From: Yponomeuta sedellus
Lineage: Eukaryota > Arthropoda > Insecta > Lepidoptera > Yponomeutidae
Direction: 5' to 3'
NCBI GenBank assembly: GCA_934045075.1
Contig: OW203722.1
Coordinates: forward strand, 16,542,986 to 16,606,985
DNA length: 64,000 nucleotides
The translations under genes were made by a program, and so were the position numbers. Positions 1 through 11,700 of this stretch are shown piece by piece (the stretch's first letter is position 1; each line of letters opens with the position of its first letter). A model generated the notes under the pieces. That model was not told where the DNA came from. It did not search any database and was given only the letters and a program-made list of their open reading frames with translations.

Positions 1-462
1 GATTTCTGCATACGAGTACACTACAATTCACCATACTTTCTCTATTTAGGTCACTTTTAATATATCATTTCACAAATACACGGTTGCTCTTCGAAACGGC
101 TAGCGTAGCGTTAAATATGATAAAATTTTCAAAATCTTGTCGTTTGTTTGCCCCCAAAAACGTCAACTTGACACTGGTGTTTACTCTATCTCTTTCTCAC
201 CCATGGTCGCTACGAAGTTTGTTTCATTTAAAACTTGTATGTGTGCGCTGTGGCTTGCTCTATAGTTTTACTCCCTCTACGACGTAGAGTACGGAACAAA
301 ACCATGACCAAAACGCCAAAACGTGGTTTAATTGTTCTGTGACGCTAACTTATTTCACAGATTAGGATAACTTGTTTTCTTTCCTCATAGAATACCTGTC
401 TAATTTGTGCGTAGATCTACGAATTTGTGCCTCAGACAGAATCGAACAATTCAGCACTAGTG

Positions 463-490
463 TTTATATACTCTGTGTTGAGCAAATCAG
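463..490 (+). promoter_or_regulatory. Candidate TATA box and initiator of the Ly6-type gene
   Basis: A TTTATATA stretch at 463-470 is followed about 26 bases after its first base by TCAG (487-490), which resembles the arthropod initiator. A start of transcription near 489 would give a 5' leader of about 104 bases before the ATG at 593. This rests on motif spacing only. Confidence 0.35.
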
Positions 491-592
491 CACAGCACCA
501 CTAATGAGAAGAACTTTATAAGTTACAGAGTTTAAATAAATTTCTTCATTAGATGTAGAGTTCTCCTACGCCAGCTGTTATTTATTTACAAG

Positions 593-656
593 ATGAAGTG
601 CGTCTGTGTGTTCTTTCTAACACTTCTGGGTCTGCTTTCATTGAAACAAGTCGATG
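593..656 (+). CDS. Ly6-type gene, exon 1 (signal peptide)
   Basis: This exon encodes the start Met and the hydrophobic leader (MKCVCVFFLTLLGLLSL, then KQVD) and ends after the first base of codon 22 at a GTGAGT donor. It is the first ATG after the candidate promoter, and the leader fits a secreted three-finger protein, which is why this start was chosen. Confidence 0.85.
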
Positions 657-3600
657 GTGAGTTCACTTTGTAAGTTACTAAGAATGACACGGATGTAATA
701 ATTGTAGGTACTCAAGGTAAAGTGAGAGTTGTTTCAAACTTGGAATGTGGGGTTTAGAAGTGTTGTACTGTAAGTTACCCATTTTCTAACTCGCTCTCCT
801 TATACGAGTATGTGTGTTTTATGTTGAATTTAATTGGACCACTCTGACGCTGCAGTGCCTGAAATGTTAGTTTTTAGAGTAGGCTTGACCAGCACCTAGT
901 TGGTATAACACTGTCATTAAGTGACTGTTTCACACAGCATATTGTGTAAACAAATAAATTGTAAAAATATAAGATAATTTTATGGTTTAACTAATAAAAA
1001 TCAAGACACATTGCTTTAAAGCTCTACTGTAGACTAATATAATGTGACCTAACTATTCTTAAGTACCATACTGTACTATGTCAGTACAGTATAGCAATCG
1101 TAGGCTCGTCCCATTGTTATGAATTTGTGGGACTGTAGTCCCGCTGGCAGCAAAAAGTGTGTCCATGGGAAAAATAACTTTCTGTAGAAATTAGGTGTCC
1201 CTATGTTTAATAATGAGACCTGTTAAATGATACCCATTATAGGTAGTTACATTTTACTAGCTGACCTAGCAAACGCTGTTCTGCCATATTAATTACCTTA
1301 GGACCTTTTCTTAAATCTGCCAAATATGCAGATAAATTTCTTCTGAAAATTTTGTTGGATAACAATCACTGTGACATGAGATATTTATATTATATTAAGT
1401 AAAGAAACAAAATAAGAATAAGAATATTTTTATTGACCAAAGAATACAAAGTAGGGTTTAGTTACATCTAATAGGACTGATACGTTACGAAATACAGAAA
1501 TAAAACAAACTTCAGTATGCTTACCCTTAAACTTCAAGGAATTAAAGGTTTGTCATTTTTGTTGTTAATAGCCTTTGTCAGAATTACTGACACCGGCCAT
1601 CAACAACATAAAAAATTATGCTTCAGAAGTTTTCTTTATCTAGCATATAAACATCCCACTGCAGGGTACAGGCCTTCTCTCAGAGAAAGAGTATGTGCTT
1701 ACATACCATGCAGGACCACTGCAGAATAGCAATTACGAGCACTGAGGTATTTGAACACCGACACCGACACTGACACTCGGGTTTTCTCCAAGAACATTTT
1801 ATCCTTGGTTTCCTCGCAATGTTTTCCAGCCTCACAGTGCTGGATTGGAATTGGTATTGCGAATATAACTTATAAAACAAAGTCATTGGTACATGTCTGC
1901 ACTGGGAATCAATGCTGGGTCTTCCACTTCAGTCCATTGTTCTACCCTCCAGGCTATTGCCGCGCTTCAGGAGTTATGAAAGGAAATTCTATGCCAGCGG
2001 TATTTGTTTTTTATCTGTATTTCCACTTGCTCTCCTTTGGCTTCAGTGGATTGATGGTTATCTGAATCAAATTGCGTAAAAACCCACAAGTAAGACTACC
2101 CTGTGAAGCAACAGGTCGGGAGGAGACTTGATATAGTGTGTTGTGCTAGAGACCACCTGTGATGGCTTAAATAGAGTTTACATAAAACATAAATTTATAA
2201 ACCTATTTAGAGGCTAAAAATATTTAGAGGCTCAATTGGTAGAGCGCTGGTACGGATAGCCAGAGGTTGCGGGTTCGAATCCCGGCATGGGTGAAATTTT
2301 TAGCCTCTAAATAGGTTTTTAAATTTGTTCCTTAGCACGGGTTAGTGCATTAAAAATAAAATTTGTGTAACATAAATTTATAGTCCAACATTTTCAGGCT
2401 TGAATAGAAGATGTTTTGGCTGCAGATCCCGCGGTGAGCTAGGCTCATGTGGTGATCCCTTCCCATTCAATGTGACAGATTCAGAAGCCATAGTTGGAAT
2501 TCATAGGGTAGCATGCCCATCTGGATGGTGTGGGAAGATTATCGAAGGTACTACTGCTGCTTTTAGGACTGATGGTGAGCTTTTTTTATTTAATTACCTT
2601 TAGGCTAGTTTCTAAATTGAGAATTTCGCTAAGTAAATACATAACTGTAGTGCTGACTCTTCAAGTTTCTCAGTAATGAGCATGACAGAATGTTATTGAT
2701 TTAGTGAAATTCTCAATTCAGTAACTGGCTCTATGACAATGATGCCTGTCTAGAGAAGTAATGGACTGCCATCATTAGGAAGCTGTGATTCCTGTAGGAG
2801 GCTAGCAGTGCCATCAGAGCGTTGCTTATTGACCGTCCATCACTCCATTCATCCAAGCGACCTTCTGTCCGTTTATCCGTCTATCCGAGCCCCACAACTG
2901 CGGTCAGAGATGATTAGTATGAGAAAGCTGGATTTGCTTGAGACATTCACACATATTAATCACTGTGATAAAACGTCAGAATTTTATTTATTTTAAGGTA
3001 AGTACCTAAATTAGTGGTAAAAGTTTTATAGTTACAAACTAAAAAAATATTGTAGGTATGTATGTGTAGGAAGATATTTTTTAGATTCAGGGATTCGTTT
3101 GCGAAATATCAAGCTTTAATGCGCAAATAGTTCGAGTAGGGCTAAACCGGACAGGGCTTAGGGTTCTTCTGGCTAAATGGTTGATTGTAGAAATGTTATA
3201 AAATTTTGTGTATTGGCACATACAATTAAAATCACGGCCAAGTAGGCTTCACAAGATAACGAGCAACAGGCGACTAACTTACGAAAGGACAATCTTCATA
3301 CAAAATCCATGAAAAATTACGCTGTTGAAGTTGTTAGTTCTCTAAAGTAGATAAACGCTCTCTTTCTACGGAACCCTACATTGTGCGTGGCCGATATGCA
3401 CTTGGCCAGTTTAAGAATTGAGAAGTGAAATTCTCAATAGGCATGATGGAAGATTCTTAAATCCTCTTAAGAGGACACATTTATTATTTACAAAAAATCT
3501 ATATTTCAGTAATAAACCAAAGTTCAACGAAGGTTAACGTCATTTTTCTAAAATTATTTTAAATCTGTGGGAAAACAGCTCGCAGTATCATGGCGTCGAA

Positions 3601-4389
3601 TCTGACGTCATACCCCTGGGTATGACGTCAGATTTGACGCCATGCCATGACGCGTGACGCGTAAAGAAACTTCAAACGTAAAACAAAGCACGGGTGAAGT
3701 TTACCAATGTTACTCAAGCGTGACGTCACGCGGTGTGATTGATGTTTCGGACAAAATGGCTGAAAGCTGTATTACAATCTTTTATTTTAGGTACTGAAAA
3801 TATTGGCAATCTCATTTTTTAATAAAAGTAAATCAGTGTTTTTAAATCCTTATAATATGTACATTCCCACATTATTATTACGTATTTATTACTGTGTTTT
3901 GTTAAGTTCTTATCACGTTTTGTTTGGACCTGTTATGTTAAATTCTAATGTGGCCCTTAAATAAAGATTTTCATTGTCATTTTTTTTTTTCATTTCCCAA
4001 CCTTAATATTGTTAAATCTTTGATTATTTGATACTGTCGTCACGCCTACTCAAAACCGGTCTGTAGAAACAGAATTCGAGTTGTAGAAACGAAAAGTCTA
4101 GTGAAAATCGCAAGATAGTGAACAATGTTTGACAATTTACTTAGTTATTCAAATCTGATAAGGCTGATAACTTTCAGACTATGCAGCAGCTACTGAGAGG
4201 ATGTGCCTGCAAAGGCCCCCATCTGATGAGGAGGAGCGGTGCGCCTACACCATGTGGAAACATAGGAAAGTCTACATGTGTTTCTGCAATGGTGACCTGT
4301 GTAACTCAGGCCTAAGGATATCGACATTCCCATCAATGGTATTGATAACGTTACTTGTAACTTTGTTTCAATATTACAGGGACATGTAG
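593..4389 (+). CDS. Ly6/uPAR-type (three-finger) GPI-anchored protein, 3 exons, 150 aa
   Basis: The coding sequence joins 593..656, 2398..2574 and 4178..4389 (453 nt, 150 residues plus TAG). Both introns are phase 1 with GT..AG ends (GTGAGT, GTGAGC; acceptors TTTTCAG and CTTTCAG). Residues 1-21 form a signal peptide. The mature part holds ten cysteines (27, 30, 39, 61, 66, 90, 102, 115, 117, 122) and ends in the family's Cys-Asn (122-123). Asn46-Val-Thr is a possible glycosylation site. Residues 131-147 are hydrophobic after Ser124-Gly125, as expected for a GPI signal. Insect Ly6 proteins of this size sit on the outer cell surface and act in septate junctions, cuticle formation or channel regulation; which role applies here cannot be told. 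The segment CRSRGELGSCGDPF and the SGWCGK motif look well conserved. The rtv-like branch is a guess, so no symbol is given. Intron 1 holds SINEs and intron 2 holds a hairpin with CRE-like sites. Confidence 0.88.
837..935 (-). mobile_element. SINE tail fragment (tail type B)
   Basis: The reverse complement carries the CACTGCAGCGTC..GAGTGGT block that forms the 3' half of the full SINE at 33243-33636. Only the tail is present. It lies in intron 1 of the Ly6-type gene. Confidence 0.5.
1645..1975 (-). mobile_element. Lepidopteran tRNA-headed SINE, diverged (tail type A)
   Basis: Read on the minus strand it shows a decayed tRNA-like head (about 1975-1890), the ACATTGCGAGGAAACC version of the core, and the tail CTGAGAGAAGGCCTGTACCC near 1690-1655. 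The small ORFs here are chance readings of this repeat. Confidence 0.65.
2199..2360 (+). mobile_element. tRNA-derived SINE (family T), copy 1
   Basis: A tRNA-like body with A box (GGTAGAGCGCTGG) and B box (GGTTCGAATCC) lies at about 2226-2292. CCTATTTAGAGGCT stands before it, and after it come AGCCTCTAAATAGG and TTAGCACGGGTTAGTGC, then an A-rich end. The anticodon-like loop is ACGGATA, which lacks the normal U33, so it is not a working tRNA. Confidence 0.8.
2398..2574 (+). CDS. Ly6-type gene, exon 2 (cysteine fingers 1-2)
   Basis: The exon is 177 nt, so it keeps phase 1 at both ends. It carries Cys27 to Cys66, the Asn-Val-Thr sequon and the SGWCGK motif. The acceptor TTTTCAG lies only about 35 bases after a tRNA-derived SINE, so that insertion sits very close to the splice site. 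Confidence 0.88.
3060..3420 (+). repeat. Dispersed repeat ending CGTGGCCGA..CACTTGGCCAG
   Basis: This stretch in intron 2 of the Ly6-type gene is related to 11080-11856. They share TTCGTTTGCGAAATAT-like, GGCCAAGTAGGCTT-like and GCGTGGCCGA..TTGGCCAG blocks in the same order. The class is unknown to me; there are no terminal repeats or ORF. Confidence 0.55.
3589..3644 (+). repeat. 27-bp inverted repeat with two TGACGTCA (CRE-like) sites
   Basis: Arms 3589-3615 and 3618-3644 pair with a single mismatch around a 2-base centre. Each arm carries the palindrome TGACGTCA, the classical CREB/ATF site, and a third CGTGACGTCACG lies at about 3720-3731. The hairpin lies in intron 2 of the Ly6-type gene, about 540 bases before exon 3. 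Confidence 0.85.
4178..4389 (+). CDS. Ly6-type gene, exon 3 (last finger and GPI tail)
   Basis: The exon begins after ATAACTTTCAG and completes codon 81 as Asp. It contains the MCLQRPPSDEEERC segment, the closing C-x-C-x4-CN cluster and the hydrophobic tail that ends in QYYRDM before TAG. A partial inverted SINE starts about 160 bases after the stop. No clear AATAAA is seen before it; GATAAA occurs near 4428. Confidence 0.88.
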
Positions 4390-4547
4390 CTAATATGCTT
4401 GTGCTCGTAAATTAAGACTTGATCTTTGTGATAAACTTATTTTCTTCTTAAGTAATATTGGCAACCTATTGAATTTTAAAAACTATTCTTTCGTAACTCA
4501 GACATTGGCAGAATCCTTAGGGAAGCCATCATTACAAAATTGAATTA

Positions 4548-4902
4548 TTTAGAGGCTCAAAATTCCACCAGCGACATCTGGCTGAAGTAATTTGCATCAC
4601 TTGCAGCCCCAAGTACCTACTAACCTACCTAAAACCTAACTGCAACGTAGGTACTCAGGGCTGCAAGTGATGCAAATTACTTCAGCCAGATGTCGCTGCC
4701 TGTACGTAATACAGAGAATATTGTAAAGAGGTTCGAAATTTCGCTGATGCCGGTGAGTCGCCCATTAACTCAGTTGGAAAGAGCGCTGGCACGGATAGCC
4801 AGTGGTCGCGGGTTCGAATCCCGGCATGGGTGGAGTTGTTAGCCTCTAAATAGGTTTTTAAAATTGTCCTTAGCACGGGTTAGTGCATTATAAAGAGTAT
4901 AA
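4548..4902 (+). mobile_element. tRNA-derived SINE (family T), copy 2, with inverted 5' duplication
   Basis: The + copy (about 4640-4902) has the full body: 5' region, CCTGTACGTAATACAGAG, tRNA-like part at about 4767-4833, then the conserved tail. In front of it the same 5' region stands inverted: arms 4570-4608 and 4658-4696 are perfect 39-bp complements around a 49-base loop. Confidence 0.8.
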
Positions 4903-5529
4903 CCTGCTGAATGTTAATTATTATTGATTGTGATGATCTTTTGGTAGAAGTACTTACATATCATATTTTTCTGAACTGTAAGGCAGCTATGTGGTTTTAA
5001 TTGTTAAAGCTCGAAATATTTTATATTAGACTAGTGACAAAAGTATTTTGTGACCACAAAACTAATGGACTAATTGTCTCGAATATTATTGGGAAAGTTA
5101 AGATAAGAAGCAAATTAATCCTGAATCAATTTTTATCTTAAGTATGTTTATAATTATTTATAGATAGGAGAAATATTGTGTGATAATTTGGTACACTGAC
5201 TTATTTTGTTACCTATGTAGTAGGTAGGTATAAAAGTACATTCCATAGTTTAATTATTATTATAACTGCCTTATTATCTTACAATTATATTTTCTATTTT
5301 ATGCATAAGTGGGAATCCCTACATGGTATTGTAAGACTAAAAGAAACAAACCAATAGTTACTTAAAATATAGTTAATTATACCTAATTAATTATATTCGT
5401 TCGTAAAAATTTACAAATTGCGCGACTAGTTGAGTATTTTTTTGAGGATTTTCTACATACATTTATACATACTGTTTTTATTAAATACTTTTTAAATTGG
5501 CACAAAGTTTTTCTCTCAATTCATCATAG
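4903..5529. other. AT-rich stretch between convergent genes
   Basis: No gene, splice site or recognisable repeat is seen here. It separates the Ly6-type gene from the 3' end of the minus-strand gene and presumably holds the latter's 3' untranslated region. AATAAT occurs on the minus strand but no clean AATAAA is seen. Confidence 0.4.
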
Positions 5530-5738
5530 CTAAGGCCTGTTGTAGGGCCAGGTGTGTCGTATGCTGCCGAGGCGGTGTGGCTTGAGGTTGTTCAGGATTC
5601 TCAACTCTTGGTTAGCGAGTAATGACTCTATGTGTGGGACGTCGTGGAAGTATAGTAACCCATGTTGCCGCGCTTTCTCAATCGCTGCTATTGCTTCCGA
5701 GCCCTCTAGGAGGTAGGGGTCCAACGGGTCTGGCGAAT
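5530..5738 (-). CDS. Secreted proprotein gene, terminal exon D
   Basis: The exon begins after TTGGGTTTTCGCAG and completes an Asp codon with the G left by exon C. It encodes SPDPLDPYLLEGSEAIAAIE, then a charged helix-like stretch with HDVPHIESLL, and ends HTWPYNRP before TAG. Codon use is orderly, unlike the AT-rich surroundings. Confidence 0.62.
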
Positions 5739-8700
5739 CTGCGAAAACCCAAGTATAAGAAATCTTTATTAATTTTATGAGGATTGAATTGAAAGATTAC
5801 GTTTTAGGACTGTGATTTTCAACGGTTGGCCCACTGCGCTTCCAGTTCTGTTAAGACTGGGTTAACAAGGGTGGCTCTCTACCAAAACTAATCTTAGCCA
5901 CAAAATATTTTTCATTTCTCATAGGTACTCGGAAACCCTTGTTCCGTTGTGATCAACTATTTGGACCAACTAAAATCTGATCAACTATTTTTATGCCACA
6001 CGGAACAACGATTTCAGTTGGTCAAAGAGGAACAAGGCAGATCAACTATTTTCTTTCCTATTGGAACAACTCCAAGTAGTGTTGTTTTGATCTGATTATT
6101 GGGTGGAAAATGCTGCTTCCCTCCACAGGGAGGGAAAAACTTATACAAATTACTTCCCACCTAAGGGCGGGAATGAACTTTAAAAATAGAACTACTGTCA
6201 GTTGTGAAGAGTTTTTGTAATTAATAGGCTTTTAAAAAAAACTAATTAAAAAGAATGCTGCGGCCATGTGAGTTTCTAAACAGCCAGTGTGAATTAAGCG
6301 CAAACTTCTTTGAGCGGAATAAGACGCAACAATTACGAGGTGAGTTCCATATTTAAAATTTAAAAAGTCGACTTAAATTGGCGGGTACTATACTAATCTG
6401 TTATACCTAGTATCTGTGACGGAATTCAAAAAAATAGGTAATAATCTTTTATGCTAAGATTTGAATATTAAAAATGAGTTTTTATTTTCCTCATATTCGA
6501 AATGAAAAGTAGAGTGTTTAACACGGGTAAAAGAATCAAATACCTCGTCTAAATACCTCGGGAATTGATTCTTTCTACCCTCGTTATGCAATCTACTATT
6601 TCTTTTGCCTTTTTTATTAACTGCCTTTTTACTGACGGGAGTGGATTGAAGCCGCAAATTCTGCCCATTCGTTCCACCTTGAGACATAGGTACATGGAGA
6701 CAAATTATGCAGAATGGCATAGTAAACTTTTAGTCATTAGAAATTGCAATTGCACCCGTACTTATTGATACTTTAGAGCGGCGAGCGTAGCGAAAACTAT
6801 ATCATACCTCATACCATTGAATCCCTGAAGGTTGATAAGTTTGCGCGATTGTGTACGATTCTGTTAGTGTATTTTTAATAGTACAAGACATTGTTTTCTA
6901 TCCATCTAAAACAATGTGCCAGGCACTGCAGCATCCGAGTGGTCCCTTCACCCATCTAATGTGAGTGAAGGTGCCATACTGGACGCTTTATACAGCGTAT
7001 ACTTACCTTCTTTTCCTGCACTACCCCTTTGCGAGTCTCTTCAACACCAAAGGTTTGCTGGAAGAGAATGCTTCTTACATTAAGCACGCCCTTGTACATT
7101 TACTCATGTAATTATAGTGCAATAAAGAATTAAAATAAATAAATAAATATACATCTCATTACGTAGATGCAAAGGCCGAACTTATTAGTACAATGGCAGA
7201 TAAAGGTACAGTCGTGTCACGTGACTTATTTTTTCACACCATGGGATCCTTGAAGGTTTTATAAAGAAGGTGTGCGAAATAAAATGAAATCTGCGTTTTC
7301 TTGCCGTTGTACTACAATCCATGAACAAAATCTCGGTCCTGCCCCCTACCAGGCGTCCGTCACTCGCTCAAGGTCACGCGTTATATACCTGCCGCTCGGC
7401 GTATCGTCCACGATACAACCGACAAAGGGCCGCTACGCCCGCCTGAGCGCTCGCACCGCACGTTTCCCGCGTTTACTACTCGAAATGCCGAAAACACGTA
7501 ACTATTGTGCAGTGGATCAAGTGGATGGGTGTAAAAGTAAAAAAACAAATGAAGAATTATATTTTTTTTACTGCCGAGAGACGAAGAATGGTAAATGGTA
7601 TTTTTTAAATCTTATATTTATTTCTTTAAACATGTAGGTAGGTAGGTACTATAAAAGTAAAATAAATACATAAAGGTAACTGCTTTTTTTCGTGGACTTG
7701 TTAATTTGATTCTAAATAACCACATCCGTTCTAACATTATTATGCGTAAGTGTCTCTGTCACGTTTTCACGGCTGTACTGTGGCAATACCAAAAAATTTA
7801 AAAAATGCACAACAATCATAGTCGTAAATTGATGGAAAATGCCAAAAATTACAATTTTATAATAGTTCGAGATTTTGACACGAGATTTTGCAGTTGCTAA
7901 AAGTCGTGGAGTCGTGAAAAACAAATGCATGTACGACAAAGATGGGTAGTTACCATCGATAAAATATTACTAAAGTAGTAATAAAGTCTTTGTCGTGCGT
8001 GTATTTGTTTTTAATGTTAATTTAATTTAGGATCAACTAAATTGGCCTTTTAGTGTTTCGTAGTAAACATTAGAAACAAAACACGTTCAACAAACATGGA
8101 TGTCAAATATTCTATTTCTCGAATTCAAACCAATATAATGTAGTCAACTCTGGCCGCCACGCCCAATCTAAAAACTAAAATTAGTTTTGTCTGTCCCCTT
8201 CTTTTTAGATATTTGTCTAGGAATAGAGAGGGACAAATAGAACCCATTCCAATTTCAGGATTAAACGTGGCGTTCAAAATCGCCCACAATGACGAAAAAT
8301 TAACTTTGATACCTTAATGTTTGCTTTTCAGACGCCGCAATTGGCTTGAGATAATAGGGAGGCCTGATCTAATAACAACCCAAACAAAGTCAGCTTGTCA
8401 TTTTATATTACATATTTGTGACAAATAAATAAATATGGTTGTTTGACAACATTCGTTTTATTACAGTAATAATCATCATAGCTACAACCCTAGCGCATTC
8501 GTGCGATGACGTGCTTGCACGTGAGTCGCACGGTGGGCAACACAATCTCGACTCTTTGAGCGGGTACTTACGGTATATTTCTCCTCGCTGTGAACAGTAG
8601 TTATTATTATATTAAGATTTTGTAGGCTATTATAGCGTAGGTATTTTCGCTTTAGTATGGGAGTGATGTATCTGTTACGTAGTAACTATTATCTAATCTG

Positions 8701-11700
8701 TGCCCCTACCATGAAACTGTCCACGTGCAAATATGTATGTCAAGTGTCAATATAAATATGTGGTCTAGCCGTTAAGACGCTTGGCGTTTGGGTACCAAGA
8801 CAGAGGTCGTGGGTGCGATTCCCACTGGGGCCTGCACGTTTGTACAAGTGGCCTCAGTCTGGGTTTCATGTTTGTGATGTTCTTGCCTGGTCACCATAGT
8901 ACAGGGTATCCTAATTTGGGACCAGGTCAAGTGATTATGTTGTGTGAACGTTATTATTATTATTTGACTCCTGGAGTGGCTCAAAAAGTCAACCTAGTGG
9001 AGACTCACATAATATAGGCGCCGGCCAAGTGATTATTATGTAATATACTTTATTGCACACGAAACATTTAACAGGACATCAAAGAAGTACAAAGGCGAGC
9101 TTATCTCTGAAAGAGATTTCTTCCAGCAAACCTTCGAGAGTCGGAGAAGCGGTAAAAAGCGGGTCTATATACGTGCACAAATAGGTATACTACATATATA
9201 TTGAATAACCTACCTAACTATGGAAGAAATAAATAAAGTACATAAACTAAAATATACAAAAATAAAACTACAGTTTGTCAATAAATTCAAGAAACCGGAA
9301 GTGAAACTTAATTATTGGTATTAACGAAAATCACGACCATTTACTGCCTTTGATTAAGTACAATACATAATTTTAATGCAATGACTGTAGTTTTTATTTT
9401 TATAATGCTTGCAAGTGCAAGAAATTAAGTAAGTAAGTAATTTATTTCCTTCTCACAGAGGTGTCACACAAAATATAATACAATTTGAACAATCAGGACT
9501 TATTCCTATGTGAGAGGCTGGAGTCCATACTAGGAAAGATCCTGTGTGACAGATCTCCAGGCCCTCACTAAACTTACAGTGCATTGTTTCGCAATTGTAT
9601 TTTATATATATATATATTTTTTTCTTTAGTTGAGCTGGACAGGAAATTATAACTATAATTTGGGAAATTACAAAATGGCAATGTAGTAAAATAAGATGCA
9701 TGCGTACTGTATGTATGTATGTGTGTGTGTGTGTGTGTAGAATCACCGTGTAATATATATTTTTTTTATTATTGTTATTATTTTTTTTTTTTTGTGATTC
9801 AGTTAACGTATTATTTTTAGGAGATCTTCAGTAGAATCATAATTAAGTGTTAGCAGCCAGTCTGTTACTTTTTTCTTGCAACTGCATTTAGTAAGTGAGT
9901 ATATTGATAAAACAGAATTTGCTTTGTTATACAAGTAGCTACCCAAAAAGCAGAAAAAATTGTCAGAAAATTTGGTTTTTAGGGATACCGTTGTACAGAC
10001 TGCATGTTTTCTTCGTTTACTTTCAAGCTGGGGATCGTAGTTGAGTTGGGAGTGTCTGTACAAAATTGTATGGAGAATAAATAGCTGTCTAACAGATAGA
10101 ACCGAGCATTGCTTATATAATTTCACCGTTAACTAACACAGACAAAAAGTCTGAGCAAAACTTTACTCTTTAATTTCTACACTTTTTGGACAAAGTATAC
10201 ATAGATATTAACAATATATAGCTCAATGTCATGACAGATATAGATAATGCTCAACCGCTTCTTAAACGTACCAACAGTAGGACTAGCGCATATCTTCTGT
10301 GACAGCCTGAATTTACCTGCCAATGCTTCGCTTGAGGTGTCAGTGTCCGCGCGTCGCTGGTGATGGAACTGGTTGGTCTGAAGGAACCGCGGAGGCAGGA
10401 ACAAACCCTCTGGCCAGAGGGACTCGGGGTCCGGCGAATCAACCTTATAGGGCGATGGCGGTAGCACCGGGATCGGCACTTCTGGAACGAAGGGTAAGGG
10501 CAGCAGTGGATATCTCCGTCTCGGACGATTATTGGTTGTATAAAGTTCTAGAAAATTCCTAAAGATATTTTAGAATTACCTCAGACGCGGCTTAATAAAT
10601 GTGTTGCGCACTCGGTGCAGAAAAGCTTACTATAGGTACCATCTCGTATTTAGAGGACGATTGTCTTTAGTGTTTAACACATTCATGTTTAAGACATTAT
10701 GCCGAGAGGCACGGGTCTCTTCCCTACAGAAGTTATGGGCCATACTCCACCACACGGGGGCCAAGTCCGGATTGGTGGAGGTTTGTATAACTATTGACTG
10801 GTCTTAGATACTGTCAGAAATTTTCAAGCCGCCCTAAGGCCTCTTGACTTGGCTTAACAACTGCCCTAATAGACGGCACCAACTGCTGAACGTGCCTTGC
10901 GAAGCACGGAACAAGTCGGAAAAATGCAACTAGCGTTAGTCATAGACGGTCACCCATCCATGCACTGAATGCGCCCTATGTTGCTTAACCTTCGTGATCG
11001 TTTAAGATCACTCAGCCGGGGCTACGAGCAATTCGACACAGACATATAAACAATAACCGCACACCAGAAAAAAAAACGTTCCGTAAGTCAACAAGGAACC
11101 AATGGTTTTGCCATGTTCGTCAGTCCGTCAGTCTGTGTCTCTCTGTCAGCGGCTTAGCAATGACATGACAAATATTAGAGATCTGAAATTTTACAGGGGT
11201 ATGTAATATATTAAACACGCCAAGAATAGGTACCTAAAATTATATTAAAAAAAATATTTAAAAAAAGAGTCTTTTATTTTTCTTGTCTGTCCCATAGTTA
11301 GGTGTCGGTGTCGGTATCGTTGGATTGGTGGTTTAAAAAATATTGTCAGTGTAGGGAAACCATTTTTCGATTTACGGATCCGTTTGTGAAATATTAACCT
11401 TTAAAGCGCAAATATTTTTTAGAGTAGGGCGTCCTCTCACCCTCTCCGGCTAACGATTGTTTGTACAAACGCTAAAAATTCATGGCAGTAAAAGAAAAAC
11501 TATAACGGCTAAGTAGGCTTTACAATTTAACGAATAACGCCCTTATTTATAAAAACACGATTCCTCTAAAAAACTCATAAGTACAGGCGCGTTATTTAAT
11601 CTGTGGTTACGGCTTTTCCTTGTAAAATCTCCACCGCAGACTACTTGAGCGTTCTTAGCGAGTTTTAAGGAACTGCGTTTTTATAAATAACATGTAGGTA

